Positions 7,806-15,879 of a stretch of 37,435 nt of DNA are shown here, piece by piece. Position 1 is the first letter of the stretch. The number at the start of each line of letters is the position of its first letter. Under the pieces are notes generated by a model, which had not been told where the DNA came from, did not search any database, and was given only the letters and a program-made list of their open reading frames with translations. Source of the stretch: UBA3537 sp049889395 (GTDB taxonomy: Bacteria; Bacteroidota; Bacteroidia; Flavobacteriales; Flavobacteriaceae). The DNA lies in NCBI GenBank assembly GCA_049889395.1, contig JBMHDM010000029.1, positions 1 through 37,435 on the forward strand. Direction: 5' to 3'. The translations under genes were made by a program, and so were the position numbers.

Positions 7806-8837
7806 CTAACTTAGGATCGATGTTTTGGCGGACCATGTATTGATCCATTCTGCTAATAAATCTACCCAATTAGGATCATCATTTAAGCATGGAACTGTCG
7901 TAAAATGATCTCCTCCTGCTTCGTGAAAAATCTCCTCGCCTTCCATAGCAATTTCCTCCAAAGTTTCTAAGCAATCACTGACGAATGCGGGCGTAACTAT
8001 AGCCATGTTTTTTAACCCCTCTTTACCGAAACGTTCTATGGTTCGGTCTGTGTAAGGTCTTAGCCATGGATCGAATCCAAGCCTAGATTGGAAAGATGAG
8101 GAAAAAGTTCCAGGCTCTAAATTTAAATATTCACCAACCAATCGAGTGACCTCAACACATTGGTGTTTATAGCAATAAGCATGAGCTTTTGAGGGGGTAC
8201 TGCAGCACGATTTGTCCATTTTACAATGAGATTTAGTGATATCACTCTTGCGAATATGTCGCTCTGGAACACCGTGATAAGAAAATAATATATGCTCATA
8301 CTGCTTGCCCTCAAGATGAGATTTTATAGACTCTGAAAGAACTTTGATGTAATCAGGATTATTATAGAATGGAGGCAAGTTATCGATTGTCATTTGCGGG
8401 AAAAATTCTTGCCGCAATTCTTCGGCTAGTACCAGAATTGTTTCTGTGGTAGCCATTGCAAATTGTGGATATAATGGAATGAGCAAAACCTCTGTCACGC
8501 CTTTATCTGATAGTCTTTTAAGTGCCTTTTTTATGGACATACTCCCATAACGCATGGCTAAATCGACAGGTATATCGACTTGTTTTTGAACTTGATCTTT
8601 AAGTCGTTCAGATAGGACAATTAGTGGAGACCCTTCGTCCCACCATATTTTCTTGTAGGCTTTAGCTGAGGCTTTAGGGCGGGTGTTTAAAATGATTCCT
8701 TTAACAAGGAGTGTGCGCGCCCATTTAGGGACATCAATAACGCGTTCATCCATCAAGAATTCATCTAAATATGTTTTGACATCTTTTGGGTTGGGACTGT
8801 CTGGTGATCCCAAGTTCACTAATAGTATACCTTTCAT
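7806..8837 (-). CDS. hemH: Ferrochelatase
   Basis: Inserts Fe2+ into protoporphyrin IX to make protoheme. The 343-residue length is typical. Motifs are LLVNLGSPDSP at the N-terminus, the catalytic His188 in SYHGVPERH, the FQSRLGFDPWLRPYT segment and the acidic LETLEEIAMEGEE helix. Residues 205-227 hold five cysteines (205, 211, 212, 222, 227) in a segment absent from simple ferrochelatases; a ferrochelatase class with an internal four-cysteine [2Fe-2S] site is known, and this fits it. The gene lies 12 bp after the AraC gene and abuts the MATE gene, so it is probably regulated with them. Confidence 0.97.
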   Translation of the reverse strand: MKGILLVNLGSPDSPNPKDVKTYLDEFLMDERVIDVPKWARTLLVKGIILNTRPKASAKAYKKIWWDEGSPLIVLSERLKDQVQKQVDIPVDLAMRYGSMSIKKALKRLSDKGVTEVLLIPLYPQFAMATTETILVLAEELRQEFFPQMTIDNLPPFYNNPDYIKVLSESIKSHLEGKQYEHILFSYHGVPERHIRKSDITKSHCKMDKSCCSTPSKAHAYCYKHQCVEVTRLVGEYLNLEPGTFSSSFQSRLGFDPWLRPYTDRTIERFGKEGLKNMAIVTPAFVSDCLETLEEIAMEGEEIFHEAGGDHFTTVPCLNDDPNWVDLLAEWINTWSAKTSILS

Positions 8838-8849
8838 TTTTCCGTTAAA

Positions 8850-9770
8850 TTAGTTTATAGACTGTATATACTTTTTGGGTGTTGTACCATACTGTTTTTT
8901 AAAAGCAGCTATAAAATGGCTCGCGGTACTGTAACCAACTTTAAGCCCGACCTCATTGACGTTATGGGTTCCTGTTTCCAATAATTTTCTGGCCAATTCC
9001 ATCTTGTAGTCGAACAAAAAACCATATACTGTGGTACCATAAATTTGTTTAAATCCTTCCTTGAGTTTTTTTAAACTCAAATCAATTTCCTGGGCCAACT
9101 CGGCAAGTGAGGGTGGTTCAGAAATCCTGCTTATAATAATATCTTTAGCTCGTTTAATTTTTAAAACATTTGATTCGTCTGTTAAAAAAGGACATTGCTC
9201 TGTATTGACATCCTCGCCTCTATTAAAGTACAAGCTCAATAGTTCATAGACCTTGGCTTTAAAGTATAATTCGCGAAGATTGGAATTCAAATTGTAATTG
9301 ATAATTTGATTTAAAACAACAGCCATTGAGGGAGAAATAAACCCGTCTTTATAGTATTTTTTTTGTTGATTTCCTTCCTTCAAAAACGAAATATAGTTAG
9401 CCTCGTGAGAAAACAGCCCATGGAACTTTTCAATCGATATTAAAATTGAAACAACCCACGTATTGGATTCTGCCAACAGGTGAATGGGTAAGTCTCTTTG
9501 AGGATTGTAGAGTAATAGTGAGTTTTCTTCGGGAATGTTAAGAGTATAAGTGTTATTGTTAAAACAAAATTGAGTGTTTCCCTTTAAACAAAAATGGAGT
9601 TGAATAAATGAGCTATCAATTGATTTTTCTAGAGCTCTTGTGGAGTCGGATTCATTCTTATAGGTTATTAATTTAAAACCACTTTCAATGATCGTTTCGT
9701 CAAAAGTTCCTACAGCGACACTTTTTGAACCTGACCCCAACGGTGTAAATTGTTGTTTATTTAGATTCAT
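8850..9770 (-). CDS. AraC-family transcriptional regulator in the heme locus
   Basis: A 306-residue regulator. The C-terminal hundred residues carry the two helix-turn-helix units of the AraC/XylS family: LAELAQEIDLSLKKLKEGFK with YGFLFDYKMELARKLL, then VNEVGLKVGYSTASHFIAAF and KKQYGTTPKKY. The N-terminal ~200 residues are a probable ligand-binding domain resembling PchR-type regulators; its ligand is unknown. The gene lies 12 bp upstream of hemH on the same strand and diverges from hemA across 173 bp, so it is well placed to control both arms of the heme locus. A TATTTTTG box about 57 bp upstream is a candidate promoter. Control of heme genes is inferred from position only. Confidence 0.9.
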   Translation of the reverse strand: MNLNKQQFTPLGSGSKSVAVGTFDETIIESGFKLITYKNESDSTRALEKSIDSSFIQLHFCLKGNTQFCFNNNTYTLNIPEENSLLLYNPQRDLPIHLLAESNTWVVSILISIEKFHGLFSHEANYISFLKEGNQQKKYYKDGFISPSMAVVLNQIINYNLNSNLRELYFKAKVYELLSLYFNRGEDVNTEQCPFLTDESNVLKIKRAKDIIISRISEPPSLAELAQEIDLSLKKLKEGFKQIYGTTVYGFLFDYKMELARKLLETGTHNVNEVGLKVGYSTASHFIAAFKKQYGTTPKKYIQSIN

Positions 9771-9826
9771 TATAAATAAAAATTGTGTTTTATTTCAATT
9801 GTTATCTGATAAATTAATGAGAACTG

Positions 9827-9834
9827 CAAAAATA
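9827..9834 (-). promoter_or_regulatory. Candidate -7 box for the AraC-hemH arm
   Basis: On the minus strand this reads TATTTTTG, matching TAnnTTTG. A TTG lies at 9852-9850 with a 15-bp spacer, slightly shorter than usual. It would give a leader of about 50 nt before the AraC gene. Confidence 0.4.
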
Positions 9835-9908
9835 AGGAAATATTTTAGACAAAACTCTAAACGACAAATAAAGTTCCTGAAGCGTTATTTTTTATTTTTA
9901 ATTGGTAT

Positions 9909-9916
9909 TACATTTG
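9909..9916 (+). promoter_or_regulatory. Candidate -7 box for the hemA operon
   Basis: TACATTTG matches TAnnTTTG and lies 27 bp before the hemA ATG. I found no TTG at the expected distance upstream, which would fit a promoter needing an activator such as the divergently encoded AraC protein. That last point is inference. Confidence 0.45.
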
Positions 9917-9943
9917 CCCTGGATAGACCCATAGTCCAAGTTC

Positions 9944-11191
9944 ATGCAAAATTCAAAAAGCGAAACTCTCACCTCTTTTTATGTTGTTGGCATCAGTTAC
10001 AAAAAAGCAGATGCCGAACTCCGCGGGAAGTTTAGTTTGAGTCCGACCAAAAAGGCAAATTTATTAACCCAATCCAAATCATATGGCCTTGAAAGTCTAA
10101 TTGCGATTTCTACCTGTAATAGAACCGAAATTTATGGCTTTGTAAACAACCCATCGGATCTTTTTAAGCTGTTATGTGACAACACATCAGGAACCACACA
10201 AGAACTTGAACAAGTAGCCTACATTCTCAAAGATGCTGAGGCTATGGAACACATGTTCAGAGTAGGTGCTGGATTAGATAGCCAAATCTTGGGAGATTTT
10301 GAAATTATAAGCCAATTAAAATCAAGTGCAATGATTTCGAAACAATATAATTTGTTAAGCCCATTTCAAGAGCGCCTTGTAAATTCTGTCATTCAAGCCA
10401 GCAAGCGTATCAAAACAGAGACCGAGCTATCAACCGGTGCCACCTCTGTATCTTTTGCTTCAGTGCAGTACATCCTAAATACTGTCGAAGATGTAGCCAA
10501 TAAGAATATTTTACTATTTGGTACTGGTAAAATTGGAAGAAACACCTGTGAGAATTTAATAAAACACACTAAGAACGATCATATTACGGTCATCAATAGA
10601 ACGCGAAAGCGAGCCGAAAAATTGGCTGGTAAATTTAAAGTTTTAGCCAAGGACTACAGTCAACTTCAAGAAGAAATTGAAAAAGCCGACGTTTTAATTG
10701 TAGCCACAGGAGCTCAAAACCCAACCATCGACCAACAACTCATACATGCAGACAAAAAACTTTTGATTCTTGATTTGTCAATCCCAAAAAATGTCGACGA
10801 AAACGTCAAAAACTTACCTCAAGTGACTTTAACCCACTTAGACGAATTGTCTGGAATAACTGATGAAACGCTTAAAAAAAGACAAACATTTATCCCTGTT
10901 GCGGAGCATATTATTAAAGAAATAATGTCAGAATTTGAAACCTGGATTGAACATAGAAAATATGCGCCAACTATTAAGGCACTAAAACATAAATTAAGTG
11001 TTTTTGCTCAAAATGAAATCAAACTTCAGCGGCGAAAATTATCTAATTTTAATGACGATCAAGCCGAACTTATTAGTACCAATATTGTTCAAAAAATCAC
11101 CAACCACTTTGCCCATCATTTAAAAGACGAAACCATTTCTTCAGATGACAGTTTAGCAGTAATCAAAAAAATATTTCAACTAGAACCTTAA
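9944..11191 (+). CDS. hemA: Glutamyl-tRNA reductase
   Basis: First committed enzyme of the C5 pathway: reduces glutamyl-tRNA(Glu) to glutamate-1-semialdehyde with NADPH. The 415-residue length is normal. The catalytic Cys is residue 58 in STCNRTEIYG, followed by the substrate-recognition segment GLDSQILGDFEI, the NADPH-binding loop GTGKIGRN, and the C-terminal helical dimerisation domain. It opens the + strand heme operon and is followed after 3 bp by hemC. The ATG at 9944 gives the expected N-terminus (FYVVGISYKKA). GltX and HemL, the flanking steps of this pathway, are not in the window. Confidence 0.98.
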   Translation: MQNSKSETLTSFYVVGISYKKADAELRGKFSLSPTKKANLLTQSKSYGLESLIAISTCNRTEIYGFVNNPSDLFKLLCDNTSGTTQELEQVAYILKDAEAMEHMFRVGAGLDSQILGDFEIISQLKSSAMISKQYNLLSPFQERLVNSVIQASKRIKTETELSTGATSVSFASVQYILNTVEDVANKNILLFGTGKIGRNTCENLIKHTKNDHITVINRTRKRAEKLAGKFKVLAKDYSQLQEEIEKADVLIVATGAQNPTIDQQLIHADKKLLILDLSIPKNVDENVKNLPQVTLTHLDELSGITDETLKKRQTFIPVAEHIIKEIMSEFETWIEHRKYAPTIKALKHKLSVFAQNEIKLQRRKLSNFNDDQAELISTNIVQKITNHFAHHLKDETISSDDSLAVIKKIFQLEP

Positions 11192-11194
11192 GCT

Positions 11195-12778
11195 ATGCCT
11201 AAAGCTATACGAATCGGAACTCGAGACAGTCAATTAGCGCTTTGGCAAGCTAAAACTGTACAAGCCCAGCTAGAAAATTTGGGCCATAAAACCATACTAG
11301 TTCCCGTAAAATCAACAGGAGATTTAGTACTCAACAAGCCCATTTATGAGCTAGGAATAACAGGGGTTTTCACAAAAACTTTAGATATTGCATTGCTAAA
11401 TGAGGAAATTGATATTGCCGTTCACTCCCTCAAAGATGTGCCCACAATACTTCCAAAGGGAATTGTTCAAGCAGCTGTTCTCAAACGTGGAAATATAAGA
11501 GACACCCTCGTCTTCAAAAACAATGAAGAGTTTTTAGCGCAAAAAGAGGCTGTTGTTGCTACCGGCAGTTTAAGACGAAAAGCGCAATGGCTCAACCGTT
11601 ACCCAACACATACCATTGTTGGCATAAGAGGCAATGTAAACACAAGACTTCAAAAACTTGAAAACAATAAAAACTGGAACGGTGCCATATTTGCTGCCGC
11701 AGGCTTGGGGCGATTAAGTCTAACGCCAAAAAATGCGGTAAATCTAGATTGGATGGTTCCAGCTCCGGCGCAAGGCGCCATTATGATTGCCTGTTTAGAA
11801 TCCAACAAAAAAATATTGGAAGCTTGCTCGGCAATTAATCATGAAGAAACTGAAATTTGCACCAACATGGAGCGTGAATTTCTCAATAGGCTTGAGGGTG
11901 GTTGTAGCGCCCCAATTGGGGCATTGGCTTTTATTAAAAACGAAGACGTTCACTTCCACGGCATTATTTTAAGCGAAGATGGCTCAAAGAAAATAGAAAC
12001 TAAACGAACAGCAACGTTGGGAAAACACGATAATTTAGTAAAAGAATGTTTAGATTTTATTATAGAACGGGGTGGTAAAAAATTGATTAGTAAACAGAAT
12101 ATTAAACAAGATCAAACAACTATATACTCCTCAAAAATACTAAGTGTTGGGCAAAAAGATTTGTTTGCAGATTATATAAACGTGGACAGCTCAGATTTCG
12201 TGAAAACCACACCAAATCGAATCAACCCAACCCTTCTAAAATCTAGTCATGAACATGTTATCATTACAAGTAAAAATGGTGTAAATGCTATCTTAAACAA
12301 CTGCCCAGCAGATGAATTGAAATTTAAAACTATTTATTGTGTGGGGCGCCGTACCAAAAAATTAATCGAACAAAAGATCGGCCCCGTTTCAATCAGTGCG
12401 AAGAATGCCAAAACGTTAGCTGGAAAACTTGTTGAAGCATTGGAAGGACAAGAGGTAAGCTATTTTTGCAGTGATATTAGAATGGACGACTTATCCTATA
12501 TTTTATCCAAACATAATACCAAGGTTAATGAAATAATAGCTTACAGCACAAAACTCGAAGCACCAAAACTCCCCGAATCTATAGAAGGGGTCTTATTTTA
12601 TAGCCCATCTACTATTGAAAGTTTTTTGAAAAATAATTCTCCCACCTGCACTGCCTATTGTATTGGAGAAAGCACAGCCAAAGAAGCTGCAAAACACTTT
12701 GAAGATGTACGTGTTGCAAAAATCCCAACAGTAGAGAGCGTCATTGAACTGGTCAATAATCACTATCTATCTAAATAG
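11195..12778 (+). CDS. hemC: Hydroxymethylbilane synthase fused to uroporphyrinogen-III synthase
   Basis: A 527-residue two-domain enzyme. Residues 1 to about 300 are porphobilinogen deaminase (HemC): RIGTRDSQLALWQA at the N-terminus, HSLKDVPT with catalytic Asp81, TGSLRRKAQ, and LEGGCSAPIG with Cys237 as dipyrromethane attachment site. HemC alone is about 300-310 residues, so the extra 220 are a second domain. Residues about 340-525 look like uroporphyrinogen-III synthase (HemD): VIITSKNGVNAI, CSDIRMDDL, FYSPSTIESFL and CIGESTAKEA fit its two lobes. No separate hemD lies nearby. Together the domains turn four porphobilinogens into uroporphyrinogen III, passing the unstable hydroxymethylbilane within one chain. 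HemD diverges fast, so that half is a little less certain. Confidence 0.94.
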   Translation: MPKAIRIGTRDSQLALWQAKTVQAQLENLGHKTILVPVKSTGDLVLNKPIYELGITGVFTKTLDIALLNEEIDIAVHSLKDVPTILPKGIVQAAVLKRGNIRDTLVFKNNEEFLAQKEAVVATGSLRRKAQWLNRYPTHTIVGIRGNVNTRLQKLENNKNWNGAIFAAAGLGRLSLTPKNAVNLDWMVPAPAQGAIMIACLESNKKILEACSAINHEETEICTNMEREFLNRLEGGCSAPIGALAFIKNEDVHFHGIILSEDGSKKIETKRTATLGKHDNLVKECLDFIIERGGKKLISKQNIKQDQTTIYSSKILSVGQKDLFADYINVDSSDFVKTTPNRINPTLLKSSHEHVIITSKNGVNAILNNCPADELKFKTIYCVGRRTKKLIEQKIGPVSISAKNAKTLAGKLVEALEGQEVSYFCSDIRMDDLSYILSKHNTKVNEIIAYSTKLEAPKLPESIEGVLFYSPSTIESFLKNNSPTCTAYCIGESTAKEAAKHFEDVRVAKIPTVESVIELVNNHYLSK

Positions 12779-12784
12779 AAAACT

Positions 12785-13810
12785 ATGATAAAGAACGATT
12801 TATTTTTAAAAGCATTACGGGGCGAAACCGTTCAAAGACCCCCAGTTTGGATGATGCGCCAAGCCGGACGCTACTTGCCAGAATTTATGGCCATTCGAGA
12901 AAAATATGATTTTTTCACACGATGCCGAACTCCAGAACTCGCCAGTGAGATTACCGTACAGCCTATCCGCAGATTTGGAATGGATGCAGCGATTTTATTT
13001 TGTGACATTTTGGTCATCCCACAAGCCATGGATATTGAGGTTCAAATGAAGCCAAATTTTGGCCCATACCTCCCAAATCCCATTCGAACACAAAACGATG
13101 TGGATAAGGCGGTTGTTCCTGATGTGAAAACCGAATTGGATTATGTATATCAAGCCATAAAGGCCACCAAAGAATTGCTTAATGATGAAATCCCTTTAAT
13201 TGGTTTTGCAGGATCGCCTTGGACGATTTTGTGTTATTGTGTGCAAGGTCAAGGTAGTAAAAATTTTGACAAAGCAAAAGCATTTTGTTTTTCAAATCCT
13301 GTTGCTGCTCATCAGCTACTGCAAAAAATTACAGACACAACCATTGCTTACTTGAAAGAAAAAGTGAAAGCAGGTGTCAATGCCGTTCAAGTTTTTGACT
13401 CTTGGGGTGGTATGTTATCGCCTACTGACTATCAAGAATTTTCTTGGCCATACATCAACCAAATTATTGAAGCACTAAAAGACGAAGTCCCTGTGATTGC
13501 CTTTGGAAAAGGCTGTTGGTTTGCATTGGGGGAAATGGCAAAATCAAACGCCTCTGCTTTAGGTGTAGATTGGACATGTTCAGCTAGAAATGCACGCTAT
13601 TTGACAGGTGGAAATATCACGCTTCAAGGGAATTTTGACCCTTCAAGATTGCTTTCCCCACCTGAAAAAATCAAAACAATGGTGCATCAAATGATTGATG
13701 CTTTTGGAAAAGATAAATACATTGTGAATCTTGGTCACGGCATATTACCCAATATTCCTGTAGACCATGCCAAAGCATTTATTGATGCTGTAAAATCCTA
13801 CAATTCATAA
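12785..13810 (+). CDS. hemE: Uroporphyrinogen decarboxylase
   Basis: Removes the four acetate carboxyls of uroporphyrinogen III to give coproporphyrinogen III, without a cofactor, in the cytoplasm. The 341-residue length is typical. The N-terminal signature PPVWMMRQAGRYLPE holds the substrate-binding arginines (25 and 29), the second signature is GFAGSPWTILCYCVQG, and NLGHGILPNIP lies near the C-terminus. It starts 6 bp after the hemC-hemD gene and is followed after 16 bp by hemF, in pathway order. Confidence 0.98.
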   Translation: MIKNDLFLKALRGETVQRPPVWMMRQAGRYLPEFMAIREKYDFFTRCRTPELASEITVQPIRRFGMDAAILFCDILVIPQAMDIEVQMKPNFGPYLPNPIRTQNDVDKAVVPDVKTELDYVYQAIKATKELLNDEIPLIGFAGSPWTILCYCVQGQGSKNFDKAKAFCFSNPVAAHQLLQKITDTTIAYLKEKVKAGVNAVQVFDSWGGMLSPTDYQEFSWPYINQIIEALKDEVPVIAFGKGCWFALGEMAKSNASALGVDWTCSARNARYLTGGNITLQGNFDPSRLLSPPEKIKTMVHQMIDAFGKDKYIVNLGHGILPNIPVDHAKAFIDAVKSYNS

Positions 13811-13826
13811 ACCCAAAAATCTACTC

Positions 13827-14741
13827 ATGATGAAAAATCAATTTTATAATTACATTGAACATTTGCAAGAACAAATCACTTCTAAGCTTGAAGAGATTGA
13901 TGGTAAAGCAAAATTTAAAGAAGATCTTTGGCAACGAAAAGAAGGCGGCGGAGGCCGCACGCGAGTCATTCAAAGCGGAAACGTTTTTGAAAAAGGTGGT
14001 GTCAATATTTCTAAAGTCCATAGCCCACTCCCCCCAGCCATGCAAAGCTATTTCAATGTTGGTGAGGTCAATTTTTTTGCTTGTGGTTTGAGTTTAGTCA
14101 TTCATCCTAAAAGCCCAATGGTGCCCACCGTACATGCCAATTGGCGCTATTTTGAAATGTATGACAAAGAAGGAGCCATTGTAGATCAGTGGTTTGGCGG
14201 TGGACAAGATTTAACCCCATATTATTTGTTTGAAGAAGACGCCAAGCATTTTCATAGTGTATGTAAATCTGCATGCAACAAGCATGACAAAAACTTTTAT
14301 AAAGACTACAAAAAACGTTGTGACGAGTATTTCTACAACAGCCACAGAAATGAAGGTCGAGGCATTGGCGGTTTGTTTTTTGATTATTGTAAAGCCAATG
14401 ACGTCATGGATATGCAACAATGGTACGCTTTTGTCACTGAAGTTGGCAATAGTTTCTTGGAAGCTTACACGCCTATTGTTGAAAAAAGAAAAAATTTACA
14501 CTATACTGTCGCCCAACGCGATTGGCAAGAAATCAGACGAGGGCGTTATGTAGAATTTAATTTGGTGCATGACAAAGGCACCTTGTTTGGGCTGAAAACA
14601 AACGGTAGAATTGAAAGTATTTTGATGAGTCTCCCCCCACATGTGCAGTGGGTGTATGATCATCATCCTGAAGAAGGGAGCGAAGAAGAAAAGTTAATTG
14701 AAGTCTTAAAAAACCCTGTTGAATGGGTTGCTTCGGCTTAA
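13827..14741 (+). CDS. hemF: Oxygen-dependent coproporphyrinogen III oxidase
   Basis: Uses O2 to decarboxylate coproporphyrinogen III to protoporphyrinogen IX. The 304-residue length matches the aerobic HemF type rather than the radical-SAM HemN. Motifs are VHANWRYFEMYD, WFGGGQDLTPYYLFEEDAKHFH, RGIGGLFFDY and RRGRYVEFNLVHDKGTLFGL. Two adjacent ATG codons (13827 and 13830) could both serve as start; the choice changes one residue. It indicates that aerobic heme synthesis is built into this operon. The last codons of the gene overlap a palindrome that belongs to the repeat region before hemB. Confidence 0.98.
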   Translation: MMKNQFYNYIEHLQEQITSKLEEIDGKAKFKEDLWQRKEGGGGRTRVIQSGNVFEKGGVNISKVHSPLPPAMQSYFNVGEVNFFACGLSLVIHPKSPMVPTVHANWRYFEMYDKEGAIVDQWFGGGQDLTPYYLFEEDAKHFHSVCKSACNKHDKNFYKDYKKRCDEYFYNSHRNEGRGIGGLFFDYCKANDVMDMQQWYAFVTEVGNSFLEAYTPIVEKRKNLHYTVAQRDWQEIRRGRYVEFNLVHDKGTLFGLKTNGRIESILMSLPPHVQWVYDHHPEEGSEEEKLIEVLKNPVEWVASA

Positions 14742-14751
14742 AGCTTTAAGC
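14736..14751. repeat. 16-bp perfect palindrome at the hemF stop codon
   Basis: GCTTAAAGCTTTAAGC is its own reverse complement and contains the hemF stop codon (14739-14741). The 11-mer GGCTTAAAGCT at 14735-14745 recurs at 14815-14825. The 97-bp gap between hemF and hemB is thus flanked by related direct and inverted copies, unlike the 3-16 bp gaps elsewhere in this operon. Confidence 0.7.
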
Positions 14752-14802
14752 TATAAGTTAAAAGTTATGGTTAAATATAAAATATAAGAAATTAAAAAAT
14801 CA

Positions 14803-14823
14803 CTTTAAGCTTTTGGCTTAAAG
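14803..14823 (+). repeat. Hairpin in the hemF-hemB gap
   Basis: CTTTAAGC (14803-14810) pairs with GCTTAAAG (14816-14823) across a TTTTG loop. It lies 15 bp before the hemB ATG. No T run follows, so it is not an obvious terminator; it may be an mRNA processing or stability element, or a copy of a dispersed genomic repeat. Confidence 0.55.
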
Positions 14824-14838
14824 CTAAAAACTAATATT

Positions 14839-15828
14839 ATGTATCCATTAAGAAGAAACAGACGTTTACGTGCCAACGCATCCATTCGAAGTTTAGTGCG
14901 TGAAAACAGCATTACGCCCAATGACTTTTTAGTCCCTCTTTTTGTTGTTGAAGGCAAAGGCATTAAAGACGAAATTCCATCGATGCCCAACTACTACCGC
15001 TTTAGTTTGGATACGCTGCAAGCGGAGGTGAAACTTTTGTGGTCTTTAGGGCTTAAAGCCGTTTTGTTGTTTGTCAAAGTTGAGGATAAACTTAAAGACA
15101 ACCGTGGAACAGAGGCCTTAAACCCCAATGGACTGATGCAACGCGCCATTAAAACCATCAAAAACACCTGTCCAGAAATGTTAGTCATGACCGATGTGGC
15201 CTTGGACCCCTATTCCATTTATGGCCATGATGGCATTATCGAAAACGGTAAAATCGTTAATGACCCTACCGTTGATGTTTTAGCACAAATGAGTTTGTCT
15301 CATGCCGAAGCAGGCGCCAATTTTGTTGCGCCTAGCGACATGATGGACGGGCGCATATTAAGTATAAGAGAAGCGCTGGAAGACGATGGCTTTATAGACA
15401 CCGGCATTATGAGTTATAGTGCCAAATACGCTTCCTCATTTTATGGCCCTTTTAGAGATGCACTGGATTCTGCACCAGCAGAACAAGACGACATTCCAAA
15501 AGACAAAAAAACCTACCAAATGGACTATGCCAACCGCTTTGAAGCCCTCCGCGAAATCGAAATGGATATTGATGAAGGCGCCGATATTGTGATGGTCAAA
15601 CCAGGATTGGCCTATTTGGATATCATTAGAGAAGTAAAAAATGAATTTGACGTGCCTGTAGCGGCTTATCAAGTGAGTGGCGAATATGCCATGATTAAAG
15701 CCGCAAGTGAAAAAGGATGGTTGGACCACGACCAAGCGGTACTAGAAACCACCATGGCGTTTAAACGTGCTGGAGCCGATCTTATTGCCAGTTATTTTGC
15801 GAAAGAAATTGTTAAGCTGATTGGTTAA
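14839..15828 (+). CDS. hemB: Porphobilinogen synthase (delta-aminolevulinate dehydratase)
   Basis: Condenses two 5-aminolevulinates into porphobilinogen, the step feeding HemC. The 329-residue length is typical. The Schiff-base lysines are Lys196 (SYSAKYASSFYGPFRDA) and Lys254 (VMVKPGLAYLD). The metal-site region reads TDVALDPYSIYGHDG: Asp119, Ala121, Asp123 and Asp131 occupy the places where zinc-dependent enzymes have Asp or Cys, so this belongs to the Mg-type class without the three-cysteine zinc site. It is the last heme gene of the + strand arm, 97 bp after hemF across palindromic repeats, so it may have its own expression level. Confidence 0.97.
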   Translation: MYPLRRNRRLRANASIRSLVRENSITPNDFLVPLFVVEGKGIKDEIPSMPNYYRFSLDTLQAEVKLLWSLGLKAVLLFVKVEDKLKDNRGTEALNPNGLMQRAIKTIKNTCPEMLVMTDVALDPYSIYGHDGIIENGKIVNDPTVDVLAQMSLSHAEAGANFVAPSDMMDGRILSIREALEDDGFIDTGIMSYSAKYASSFYGPFRDALDSAPAEQDDIPKDKKTYQMDYANRFEALREIEMDIDEGADIVMVKPGLAYLDIIREVKNEFDVPVAAYQVSGEYAMIKAASEKGWLDHDQAVLETTMAFKRAGADLIASYFAKEIVKLIG

Positions 15829-15879
15829 GTTTATATAGAGGTTATTTTTTAATTATCTTTAGACCAAATTAAAAGCAAC

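Noticed and set aside
13855..14553. Three open frames on either strand inside hemF (13855-14091, 14230-14553, 14211-14420)
   Set aside because: They lie wholly in the well-supported hemF gene, have biased composition and match nothing I recognise.
14742..14825. Rho-independent terminator between hemF and hemB
   Set aside because: The hairpins are AT-rich and no T run follows either of them on the + strand.
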